Origin: an uncultured Oscillospiraceae bacterium
Lineage (GTDB): Bacteria; Bacillota; Clostridia; Oscillospirales; Oscillospiraceae
DNA: 64,000 bases
Direction of reading: 5' to 3'
Assembly (NCBI GenBank): GCA_949878425.1
Contig: CATLAL010000003.1
Span: forward strand, 1 to 64,000
Position numbers and translations under genes: made by a program. The notes below the pieces were generated by a model. It saw nothing but the letters and a program-made list of their open reading frames with translations. It had not been told where the DNA came from and made no database searches. Shown piece after piece: positions 16,307-23,254 of this stretch. Position 1 is the stretch's first letter, and each line of letters starts with the position of its first letter.

Positions 16307-17347
16307 GTGAAAACCCACGACTTTTACTTCGACCTTCCCCAGGAGCTCATCGCCCAGACGCCCCTCCAGCAGCGGGACGCCTCCCGGCTCCTGTGCCTGG
16401 ACCGGAACACCGGCGCCTGGTCCCACCGGCACTTTTACGACCTGCCGGAGCTGCTGCGCCCCGGCGACTGCCTCATTATGAACGACTCCCGGGTGCTGCC
16501 CGCCCGGCTGCTGGGCAGCAGAATTCGCCCGGACGGCAGCCTGGGCGGGGCCTGCGAGGTGCTGCTGCTCATCGACCGGGGAGACAATGTCTGGGAGTGC
16601 CTGGTGCGGCCGGGTCGGAGGCTCCGCCCCGGCGCAAGGGTCTCCTTCGGGCAGGAGGGGGAGCTCCAGGGGGAGATTGTGGGTGAAGCGGAGGGGGGCA
16701 ACCGCCTGGTCCGCTTCGCCTATCAGGGCATCTTTCTGGAGGTGCTGGAGCGGCTGGGCCGGATGCCCCTGCCCCCCTACATCAAGGAGGCCCTCCAGGA
16801 CCAGGAGCGCTACCAGACCGTGTACGCCCGGGTGTCCGGCTCCGCCGCCGCCCCTACGGCGGGGCTCCACTTTACGCCGGAGCTGCTCCGGCGGATTCGG
16901 GAAAAGGGCGTGGAGACCGGCTATGTAACCCTCCACGTGGGCCTTGGCACCTTCCGCCCGGTGAAGGAGGAGGATCTCACGGACCACGACATGCACAGCG
17001 AGTACTGCGTCATCCCTCAGGAGACGGCGGACCTCATCAACCGGACCAGGGCGCGGGGCGGCCGGGTGGTGTGCGTGGGGACCACCTCCTGCCGCACGGT
17101 GGAGAGCTGGGCGGCGGAGGACGGCCATATGGAGGCCAGGGCGGGCTGGACCAATATTTTCATCTACCCCGGCTACCGCTTTAGGGCCACAGACGCCCTC
17201 ATCACCAATTTCCACTTGCCGGAGAGCACCCTCATTATGCTGGTGTCCGCCCTGGCGGGGCGGGAGCACATTCTGGCCGCCTACCGGGAGGCGGTGGGGC
17301 AGCGTTACCGGTTCTTCTCCTTCGGGGACGCCATGTTCATTGGATAA
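16307..17347 (+). CDS. queA: tRNA S-adenosylmethionine ribosyltransferase-isomerase
   Basis: QueA transfers and isomerises the ribosyl part of AdoMet onto 7-aminomethyl-deazaguanine in tRNA, making epoxyqueuosine. The 346-residue protein has the family start KTHDFYFDLPQELIAQ, the MNDSRVLPARL motif, the AAPTAGLHFT signature and HVGLGTFRPV near the end. The GTG start at 16307 is chosen for its AAAGGA site and family fit. Tgt, the enzyme acting earlier in the same pathway, is encoded at 37080-38216. The end overlaps the convergent exchanger gene by 11 bp. Confidence 0.94.
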   Translation: MKTHDFYFDLPQELIAQTPLQQRDASRLLCLDRNTGAWSHRHFYDLPELLRPGDCLIMNDSRVLPARLLGSRIRPDGSLGGACEVLLLIDRGDNVWECLVRPGRRLRPGARVSFGQEGELQGEIVGEAEGGNRLVRFAYQGIFLEVLERLGRMPLPPYIKEALQDQERYQTVYARVSGSAAAPTAGLHFTPELLRRIREKGVETGYVTLHVGLGTFRPVKEEDLTDHDMHSEYCVIPQETADLINRTRARGGRVVCVGTTSCRTVESWAAEDGHMEARAGWTNIFIYPGYRFRATDALITNFHLPESTLIMLVSALAGREHILAAYREAVGQRYRFFSFGDAMFIG

Positions 17348-18293
17348 GGCAGGTAGCCGTCAGATAGACGGCGTAGACCGCCAGCAGTGCCGCCCCCTGC
17401 CACCGGCGGAATTTCGCGGTAAACACCGGCGGAACCACCGCCAGCGCCCCCACCAGCAGGCAGGCCGGCAGGTCGATGCTGCCCGCCGCCGCCCCGATGG
17501 GCAGCGGTTTGCCGGAGATCAGGGCGCTCAGAGGCAGAATCAGCGTCAGATCCAGGATATTGGCCCCCAGGATGTTCCCCACTGACAGGGCCGACTGCTT
17601 CTTGGCTACAGCCGTCACCGTGGTGACCAGCTCCGGCAGAGAGGTGCCGACGGCCACAATGGTGACGCCGATGATCCGCTCGGACACCCCCACCAGCCGG
17701 GCCAGGGCGCTGCCGCTGTCCACCAGCAGGTCCGCCCCCAGCACCACCCCGGCGGCTCCCGCCAGGAATTTCACGCAGTTGAGGAGCGTCTCCCGCCTGT
17801 GGGGGCGCACGCGGCTTCTCCCCCCTCCCCCGCCGGAGGCGATCCGGGCGGAGCGCACGTTGTCAAAGAGGAACACCAGGAACACCGCCAGCAGCGCCGC
17901 CGACAGCCGCAGATCCACCGCCCCCTTCACGCCGCCCAGAACCACGATTCCGGCGGCCCCCAGCATGAGCAGGGACTTGAGGAAGTAGTCCCGCCGCCGG
18001 ATTTTTCCCGGCATGCAGAGAAGGGAGATGGCCATGATGAGGCCCAGGTTGGCGGTGACGCTGCCCACGGCGTTGCCCACGGACATGTCCACCTTGCCCT
18101 GGACCGCGGCCATGACGGACACCAGCATCTCCGGCAGGGTGGTGGCCAGACTGACAATGGTAGCCCCTACGATCAGCTTGGGGATGCCGCTGACCTCCGC
18201 GAACCAGGAGGAGGCGTCCACAAAGTAGTCGCCCCCCTTGACAATGAGGACAATCCCGGCAATAAAGACGAAAACCATCAGCGCAAGTTCCAT
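17337..18293 (-). CDS. Calcium/sodium antiporter-family membrane protein
   Basis: A 318-residue CaCA-superfamily exchanger (YrbG type). Two homologous halves each carry the ion-binding alpha repeat: GATIVSLATTLPEMLVS with GNAVGSVTANLG in the first, and GVTIVAVGTSLPELVTT with GNILGANILDL in the second. About ten membrane segments are expected. The ion could be Ca2+, Na+ or K+. Its promoter region is adjacent to a MITE-like element (18347-18535). The 3' end overlaps queA by 11 bp in a convergent layout. Confidence 0.9.
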   Translation of the reverse strand: MELALMVFVFIAGIVLIVKGGDYFVDASSWFAEVSGIPKLIVGATIVSLATTLPEMLVSVMAAVQGKVDMSVGNAVGSVTANLGLIMAISLLCMPGKIRRRDYFLKSLLMLGAAGIVVLGGVKGAVDLRLSAALLAVFLVFLFDNVRSARIASGGGGGRSRVRPHRRETLLNCVKFLAGAAGVVLGADLLVDSGSALARLVGVSERIIGVTIVAVGTSLPELVTTVTAVAKKQSALSVGNILGANILDLTLILPLSALISGKPLPIGAAAGSIDLPACLLVGALAVVPPVFTAKFRRWQGAALLAVYAVYLTATCLIQ

Positions 18294-18346
18294 TTTTGCG
18301 ATTCCTCCCTATGCGGCAGCGCGGCCTGTTCCCTATACTTTTACTT

Positions 18347-18535
18347 TATAGTCAACACACTTGAAAAAACGCATTTTGTTTTTTCATACAGCGGGCCGGT
18401 GGCCCGCTGGGCACGCAAAGAGCGTGTGTGTTGCCTATGAAGTCTACAGCCGAGCCGCTTTCGCGGCTCCTGCGGCGCAGCGCGCCGCAGGACTTGAAAA
18501 GAACCAAGCGATTTTTTTCAAGTGCTTTGACTATA
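18347..18535. mobile_element. MITE-like element, family A
   Basis: About 26-28-bp inverted ends (TATAGTCAACACACTTGAAA at left, TTTCAAGTGCTTTGACTATA at right) enclose 189 bp without a gene. The TATA at both ends fits insertion at a TA. Internal GC-rich hairpins are present. It lies 54 bp upstream of the exchanger start codon and may affect its promoter. Confidence 0.7.
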
Positions 18536-18606
18536 GCATACAGGCTCTGCCGCATCCGCCCTCATTTTGTCGGCCCGGACAGCTTTTTTGAGGAGATCTG
18601 ACGATA

Positions 18607-18640
18607 AAGCCATGGCAGTCTCTTAAGGCTGCCATGGCTT
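18607..18640. terminator. Hairpin between two MITE-like elements
   Basis: AAGCCATGGCAG and CTGCCATGGCTT form a 12-bp stem followed on the plus strand by TTCAAGTTGTTT. It may be the original terminator of the MerR gene, read on the minus strand. Confidence 0.45.
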
Positions 18641-18671
18641 TTCAAGTTGTTTGATGGTATATAGTTCGGCG

Positions 18672-18896
18672 TATAGGGACCACAGTTGAAAAGCGGTAAG
18701 GTTTAGGGCCACCGGCCCGGTCGTTGACGCCACAGGCGGCAATGACCGGGCCCAAAAGGGTGGTGCTCGCGTCATTTGCGCCGAAGGCGCAAGCGACCGC
18801 TGGGGCGGCCTTCCGGCCGCCCCAGCCTAAGCCGCGCAGAGCGCGGCCCACGGGACGGAGCCCAACGTTTACTCCTTCTTAACCGCGTTCGCTATA
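18672..18896. mobile_element. MITE-like element, family B, copy 1
   Basis: The ends TATAGGGACCACAGTTGAAA and (inverted) TATAGCGAACGCGGTTAAGA enclose 225 bp. The interior matches the element at 58964-59207 in opposite orientation, including the ACCGGcCCGGTcGTTGACG-like word, the CCAAAAGGG core and the GCCGCGCAGAGCGCG word. Its right end covers the last codons and the stop of the MerR gene. Confidence 0.8.
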
Positions 18897-19649
18897 GTAG
18901 GCCCGGATTGCCTGGGCAAAAAAGTCCGCGCATCCAGGCGCCACCGCCTCATAGTAGGCCCGAAATCGCGGGTCCGCCCCATACATGTCCACCAGATTCA
19001 CGTGGCTCTGGGCGTTGAGCATCTCCGCTGTCCAGTAGTGGAGCAGCCAGGCCCGGTGGAGGCGGCAGGCCTCTCTGGCGTCCTCCCCTGCCGGGTCCCC
19101 CGCCGCCATGGCCCGCCGGAGGGCCTCCTGATAGCCGGACTCCTCCCCTCTCATGCGGCTCCACTCCTCCTCCGTCATGCCGCCTACCCGGCGGCTGGTC
19201 TCCTCCAGGGCCTGCGGGCCGTATTTTTGGCGGATCTCCTGGCCGTAAACGGCCTCGTTCTCCTGAACGGCCCTTTGCTTCATTGCCTCAAATTTTTCCC
19301 TGTCGTCCATGGTTGTTCCTCCTTCCAATGCTTGCAATGTGCGGCTGACTGTGTCGATGAGCTGGTCCACATGCTGCCGCTGGCTGAGAAGGCTGCCCAG
19401 ATGGGCCCGCAGCGCGCCGGCCCGGTCGTAGTCCGGTGCGTCCAGCATCCGGCGGATCTCCTCCAGGGGCAGCCCCATCTCCCGATAGAGCAAAATCTGC
19501 TGGAGCCGGTCCACCTCCGCGCCGCCGTAGAGGCGGTAGTCGTTCTCCCGGACCCGCTCCGGGCGCAGCAGGCCGATGGCGTCGTAGTAGCGCAGGGTAC
19601 GGGGTGTGAGCCCGGTGAGCCGGGAGAGCTGACTGACGGTGTAGGTCAT
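18879..19649 (-). CDS. MerR-family regulator with TipAS drug-binding domain
   Basis: The 256-residue protein has an N-terminal MerR winged helix-turn-helix (TVSQLSRLTGLTPRTLRYYD), a dimerising coiled coil (about 75-110) and a C-terminal TipAS domain (about 120-250) of the kind that binds thiopeptides and other ligands. In this family ligand binding activates divergent or own promoters. The last codons (YSERG and TAA) come from the end of a MITE-like element, so the natural C-terminus was probably altered. It lies upstream of DJ-1 and ABC-F genes on the same strand, which hints at a drug-response cluster. Confidence 0.9.
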   Translation of the reverse strand: MTYTVSQLSRLTGLTPRTLRYYDAIGLLRPERVRENDYRLYGGAEVDRLQQILLYREMGLPLEEIRRMLDAPDYDRAGALRAHLGSLLSQRQHVDQLIDTVSRTLQALEGGTTMDDREKFEAMKQRAVQENEAVYGQEIRQKYGPQALEETSRRVGGMTEEEWSRMRGEESGYQEALRRAMAAGDPAGEDAREACRLHRAWLLHYWTAEMLNAQSHVNLVDMYGADPRFRAYYEAVAPGCADFFAQAIRAYYSERG

Positions 19650-19698
19650 CTGGTTTCACCTCCCAAGGGACAGGATAGACCATGACGCGGCGTCAAGG

Positions 19699-20367
19699 TC
19701 AAGAGCTTTTTTCCGGAAATTTTTCCGCATCTGCGAGGCATCTGGCCCAGTCCGCCCGGACCTCCGCCATATCCTCCGGCGGGATGTGGAAGATAAAGTC
19801 CTCCTCCGTGTACTCCCTTCCCGCCATGGGTGAGAAGATATCCTCCCAGCAGTCGATGCCCACCCTGCGGGCCACGGCCACGGCGAACTCCCGAAACGCG
19901 CCGCCGTGAGCGGTGATGAGGTCCCCGTCCTCCACCAGCGGCGCGCGGACGATCCCCTCCCGGGGCATTACCGGAAAGGCGTCCAGAAACTCTTCAAACA
20001 CGCCGGAGGTAAACCGTTTTCCCTCCAGCAGCCCCGCCTTGCCCAGCAGCAGCGGCGCGGAGGACATGGCGGCAAGGACCAGCTCCCGGTGGCCCTGAAG
20101 CCGCTCCAGAAACCGGATGTTCCGCCGGTCCAGCAGCACCGGCAGGGGCTCCCAGATCCCCGGCAGGACCAGGCAGTCAAATTCCGCCCGGTCAAAGTCC
20201 TCCAGGTCCCGGTCCGGCAGGACGGTGAAGCCGTCCTCGCTTTTGACCGGCTCTCGGCCGGCGGCAAAGGTGACGATCTCCTTGTCATAGAACTTGAACA
20301 GCTCCGTCGTACAGCTGATCTCCTGTATGGAAAAGAGCGGATAGAGCATAATCGCGGCTTTTTTCAT
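19699..20367 (-). CDS. DJ-1/PfpI-family protein lacking the catalytic Cys
   Basis: This 222-residue protein has the flavodoxin-like DJ-1/PfpI fold: MKKAAIMLYPLFSIQEIS at the N-terminus and the nucleophile elbow region AAMSSAPLLLGKAGLL, followed by GKRFTSG. At the elbow, where members normally have A-x-C-(H/A/G), this protein has M-S-S, so the usual cysteine is absent. It overlaps nothing but starts right at the ABC-F stop. The start at 20367 is chosen because GGAGG then sits 7 nt upstream, while ATG 20373 is too close. The role is unclear, perhaps ligand binding or regulatory. Confidence 0.78.
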   Translation of the reverse strand: MKKAAIMLYPLFSIQEISCTTELFKFYDKEIVTFAAGREPVKSEDGFTVLPDRDLEDFDRAEFDCLVLPGIWEPLPVLLDRRNIRFLERLQGHRELVLAAMSSAPLLLGKAGLLEGKRFTSGVFEEFLDAFPVMPREGIVRAPLVEDGDLITAHGGAFREFAVAVARRVGIDCWEDIFSPMAGREYTEEDFIFHIPPEDMAEVRADWARCLADAEKFPEKSS

Positions 20368-20369
20368 GG

Positions 20370-21920
20370 TCATTCCTCCAATTCCTCCCGTTCCACGGGA
20401 ACAAGTCCCCTCTCCGTCAGCCGGCAGAGGGTGTGGCAGACCTGGGTTAGGAACCTCCGGTCGTGGGACACGCAGATCATGGTCCCCCCGTACTCCGCCA
20501 GGGCCTGGCGGACCCGGGGGCCGGAGATGGGGGAGAAATTTCGAGTGGGCTCGTCCAGAATCAGCACGTTCACCCCGTCCAGCATCATCTTGGTCAGCAG
20601 GAGCTTGGCCTTCTGGCCGCCGGAGAGCTCCCGGATGGGGTGGGACACCTCCTCCCGGGCGTAGCGGATGCTGCCCAGAAAGGTCCGGGCCCTGGTCTCC
20701 GCGGCTGTGCCGCCCTCCGGGGCCAGGTACTCCACCGGGGTCCTGTCCAGGGGCAGCGTCTCGGCGTAGTCCTGGGACATATAGGCGGCGCGGATGTCCC
20801 GGCGGGGGAGCAGCTCCTCCTGGACGCGGCGGAGCAGCGTGGTTTTTCCTGCCCCGTTGGGGCCGAGAATCCCCACCTTCTCCCCGCCCATCACCCGCAG
20901 GCGGATATTTTCTGCCAGGAGCCTCTCCCCCGCCCGCAGCTCTTCCAGCCTCAGGTCCAGCACCACCTTCCCCGCCGGCAGGCACGCCTCCGGCGGGAAG
21001 CGGAGAAAGGCCGCCTGCTCCACCTCCGGCAGCCTGGTCATGGTCTCCTCTTCCCGTTCAAACCGCCGGCCCAGGGACTGGACCGCGTGCATCTTCTTCT
21101 TCAGCAGCCGGCCGCTGTGGGGGTCCTGCCGGCTGACGGCGTTCTGGTCGTGCTCCACCTTCTGCTGGATGCGGCGGTAGCGCTCCATCTTTTTGCCGTA
21201 CTCCTCCCGCTCCTTCCGGGCCTGCTGGGTCTGATAGGCGATGCCCGCGTCCCGCCGGCGGACATAGGCGCTGTAGTCCAGGCGGTGGGCGGTGCACCGG
21301 GGCGGCTTGCCCTCCCGGGGGTGCTCGATGTGGAGCACCAGATTGGCCGTGTTTTCAATCAGGGCCTCGTCGTGGGAGATATAGAGCAGAATGCCCGGGT
21401 AGCCGCTGATAAACCCCTCCAGCCACCGCAGAGTCTCCAGATCCAGGTCGCTGGAGGGCTCGTCCAGCAGCAGGGTCCCCGGGCGGGTGAAGAGCAGCCG
21501 CCCCAGCTGGAGCTTGATCTGCTCCCCGCCGGAGAGGGTGCCCACCGGGCGGTCGCTGTAGAACTCCTCCGCCGGAAAGCGGAGCTGCCGGGCGATCTCC
21601 CCCAGCTCCCTGGGCGTGAGATCGTGGAAGGCCGGCGACGCGGCGCAGAATTCGTAGATGCTGCCCGCCTTCTCCTCCGCCGCTATGTCCTGGGCCAGGT
21701 AGCCCAGGACGCCCGGGTCTCCGGAGCGCTCCCCGCTCCACTGGCAGTAGGAGCCGATGAGGTCTGGGTTGTAGATCCACTTGAGCATAGTGGACTTGCC
21801 GTTGCCCTCCTCCCCGATCACCACCGCCTTGTCGCCTGGATTTAAGACAAAGGAGAAGTCCTCCACCAGGGTCCGCAGGTCCTTCCGGTGGGTCAGGGTG
21901 AGGTGTTTGATTTGAAGCAT
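20370..21920 (-). CDS. ABC-F ribosomal protection-type ATPase
   Basis: ABC-F proteins bind the ribosomal E site and dislodge antibiotics or rescue stalled ribosomes. The 516 residues hold two nucleotide-binding domains without membrane segments: Walker A GEEGNGKST (36-44), LSGGEQ (129-134), LLDEP, then a linker (about 215-300) rich in charged residues, then GPNGAGKT (353-360) and LSGGQK with DEPTRNFSPISGP. The last form, instead of DEPTNHLD, is seen in resistance-type members of Firmicutes. A leader with upstream ORF and attenuator lies before the start (21960-22176), supporting antibiotic-induced expression. Which drug class it counters (lincosamide, pleuromutilin, streptogramin A?) is inference. 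Confidence 0.9.
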   Translation of the reverse strand: MLQIKHLTLTHRKDLRTLVEDFSFVLNPGDKAVVIGEEGNGKSTMLKWIYNPDLIGSYCQWSGERSGDPGVLGYLAQDIAAEEKAGSIYEFCAASPAFHDLTPRELGEIARQLRFPAEEFYSDRPVGTLSGGEQIKLQLGRLLFTRPGTLLLDEPSSDLDLETLRWLEGFISGYPGILLYISHDEALIENTANLVLHIEHPREGKPPRCTAHRLDYSAYVRRRDAGIAYQTQQARKEREEYGKKMERYRRIQQKVEHDQNAVSRQDPHSGRLLKKKMHAVQSLGRRFEREEETMTRLPEVEQAAFLRFPPEACLPAGKVVLDLRLEELRAGERLLAENIRLRVMGGEKVGILGPNGAGKTTLLRRVQEELLPRRDIRAAYMSQDYAETLPLDRTPVEYLAPEGGTAAETRARTFLGSIRYAREEVSHPIRELSGGQKAKLLLTKMMLDGVNVLILDEPTRNFSPISGPRVRQALAEYGGTMICVSHDRRFLTQVCHTLCRLTERGLVPVEREELEE

Positions 21921-21952
21921 AGAATCCCCTCTTTCCACAGGCTTTGGGCAGC

Positions 21953-21984
21953 AAAAAAACTGCCTTCGGACATGCCGAAAGCAG
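21953..21984 (-). terminator. Attenuator terminator in the ABC-F leader
   Basis: CTGCTTTCGG and CCGAAGGCAG form a stem with TTTTTTT directly after it on the minus strand, 33 bp before the ABC-F start codon. The 5' arm (CTTTCGGC, 21974-21981) can instead pair with GCCGAAAG at 22095-22102, which would prevent termination. Confidence 0.85.
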
Positions 21985-22090
21985 ATGCAGCAGGGCGCGC
22001 CGGGATGCTCCGGCAAATGACCCGGGGCCCTTCCCCGCCATTCTCCAGGCGCGGAAACAGGCCCAACAGCCCAGGGCTGTCCGGCATCCT

Positions 22091-22102
22091 CTGACTTTCG
22101 GC
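22091..22102 (-). promoter_or_regulatory. Switch sequence of the ABC-F attenuator
   Basis: GCCGAAAGTCAG on the minus strand. Its AAAGTCAG can pair with CTGACTTT at 22158-22165, which overlaps the upstream ORF's last codons. Its GCCGAAAG can pair with the 5' arm of the terminator. The two pairings share bases and so exclude each other, as in an attenuation switch. Confidence 0.7.
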
Positions 22103-22161
22103 AATAGGGACCAGACGCCCCGTTAAGCGGCGCCTCCGGTCCAACAGCGCGAAAATCAAAG

Positions 22162-22176
22162 TCAGCCGTTGATCAT
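22162..22176 (-). CDS. Leader peptide MING upstream of ABC-F
   Basis: Five codons, ATG ATC AAC GGC TGA, with GGAAGG 8 nt upstream. Very short upstream ORFs like this precede many antibiotic-inducible ABC-F genes of Firmicutes, where a drug-stalled ribosome lets transcription pass the terminator. The stop and Gly codons overlap the CTGACTTT switch arm. A second possible ATG at 22201 (MNILEG) has no ribosome site. Confidence 0.7.
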   Translation of the reverse strand: MING

Positions 22177-22227
22177 TCTTTCACCCTTCCAGTATATTCA
22201 TTGCGGGAGCCCTTGGCTCTCCCCTGT

Positions 22228-22255
22228 AGTATAGCAAATTGCGGAAAAAAGTAAA
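22228..22255 (-). promoter_or_regulatory. Predicted promoter of the ABC-F leader
   Basis: On the minus strand TTTACT (22255-22250) and TATACT (22233-22228) with a 16-bp spacer. Transcription would start near 22220, giving a leader of about 300 nt. Confidence 0.65.
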
Positions 22256-22358
22256 GTTACAGTTCTGTTACAAAGCCCGGAGCCTGCGGCGGAGGCATAT
22301 TTCCCCCTGCTTCGGCACATCCTATCCCCTGCAACCCACCGGTAAGGAGGAAGAAGCG

Positions 22359-22592
22359 GTGAAAAAGTACGAGGTTATCAAGGAGGTCTTCCAGCCGTGC
22401 AGCGGCAAGCAGCTGCCGGACGGCTGCGAGATCTGGGAGATGCGCCTGGAGGACCCGGCGCGGTATGTCCAGGAGCAGTATATGCAGGAGCGCTCCGTGG
22501 AATTCCTGTCCAGGTCCCAGAACGGCAGCGAGGTGATCGAGGCCCTGCTGGAGGGCGGCCGGAAGCACCGGTACACCTTCAGCGAGCTGTAG
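22359..22592 (+). CDS. Small hypothetical protein, 77 aa
   Basis: The protein (MKKYEVIKEVFQPCSGKQLP...) is acidic, soluble and has no recognisable domain. The GTG start at 22359 is supported by a GGAGGAAG site 4-5 nt upstream. Codon use matches the neighbours, and the gene ends in a bidirectional terminator shared with engB, so it is likely real. It contains two Cys/Gly turns (QPCSGKQLPDGCEIWEM) and a C-terminal aromatic stretch, RKHRYTFSEL. No function can be proposed. Confidence 0.7.
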   Translation: MKKYEVIKEVFQPCSGKQLPDGCEIWEMRLEDPARYVQEQYMQERSVEFLSRSQNGSEVIEALLEGGRKHRYTFSEL

Positions 22593-22596
22593 GCAG

Positions 22597-22634
22597 AGCG
22601 GCTCTGGAGGCGCAAACGCGCCTCCAGGGCCGCT
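22597..22634. terminator. Bidirectional terminator hairpin
   Basis: Arms AGCGGCTCTGGAGGCG and CGCCTCCAGGGCCGCT (one mismatch) lie between the convergent ends of the 77-aa gene and engB. Confidence 0.75.
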
Positions 22635-22636
22635 TC

Positions 22637-23227
22637 CTACAGCTCCGCAAGGAGGGAGACCCGCTCAGCCAGCTGCTCCCTCCCATCCCCCTTTTCCGCG
22701 GAGAAGGGGACGAGCTCGTCCGTCTCCCGGAGGGACAGGGTCTCCCGGATTCGCTCCAGGTTGGGGGCGATCTCCGACTTTTTCAGCTTATCCAGCTTGT
22801 TGGCCACCGCCACCAGGGGACAGCCGGCGTCAAAAAACCAGTTGGCCATGGTGACATCGTCCGCCGTGGGCTTATGTCTGGCATCCACGATCATGACGCC
22901 CCCTGTGATCAGGCCGGAGGCAAAATAGGCCTCCATCAGCCGGCCCCACCGGTCCCGCTCCGCCTTGGACACCTTGGCGTAGCCATAGCCCGGCAGGTCC
23001 ACCAGATAGGCCCTGCCGTCGAGAAGAAAGTAGTTGATCTGGCTGGTCTTTCCCGGGGAGGCGCCCACACGGGCGAAGTTTTTCCGGTTGACCAGACGGT
23101 TAATCACAGAGCTCTTCCCCACGTTGGACCGCCCCGCAAAGGCCAGCTGCGGCAGGCCGTCCCGCAGGAAATCCCCCGGCGACGCGGCGGAGCGGATAAA
23201 TTCCGAGCGGCTGAACGAAAGCGGCAT
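22637..23227 (-). CDS. engB: Ribosome biogenesis GTPase EngB (YsxC/YihA)
   Basis: EngB is an essential P-loop GTPase in assembly of the large ribosomal subunit. The 196 residues include the G1 motif GRSNVGKSS, the switch with G2 (GKTSQINYF), G3 DLPGYG, G4 NKLDK and G5-like FSAEKG. Length is usual. It follows lon on the same strand with a 27-bp gap and an AAGGAGGGGAGG site, the standard clostridial lon-engB order. Confidence 0.95.
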   Translation of the reverse strand: MPLSFSRSEFIRSAASPGDFLRDGLPQLAFAGRSNVGKSSVINRLVNRKNFARVGASPGKTSQINYFLLDGRAYLVDLPGYGYAKVSKAERDRWGRLMEAYFASGLITGGVMIVDARHKPTADDVTMANWFFDAGCPLVAVANKLDKLKKSEIAPNLERIRETLSLRETDELVPFSAEKGDGREQLAERVSLLAEL

Positions 23228-23254
23228 AGCCTCCCCTCCTTCCGTATGTATCGC

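Noticed and set aside
21893..22159. 88-aa frame in the ABC-F leader on the minus strand
   Set aside because: It crosses the attenuator and the start of the ABC-F gene, and has no ribosome site.
22181..22201. Second short ORF (MNILEG) just upstream of MING
   Set aside because: There is no ribosome site before it; MING has a good one at 8 nt.
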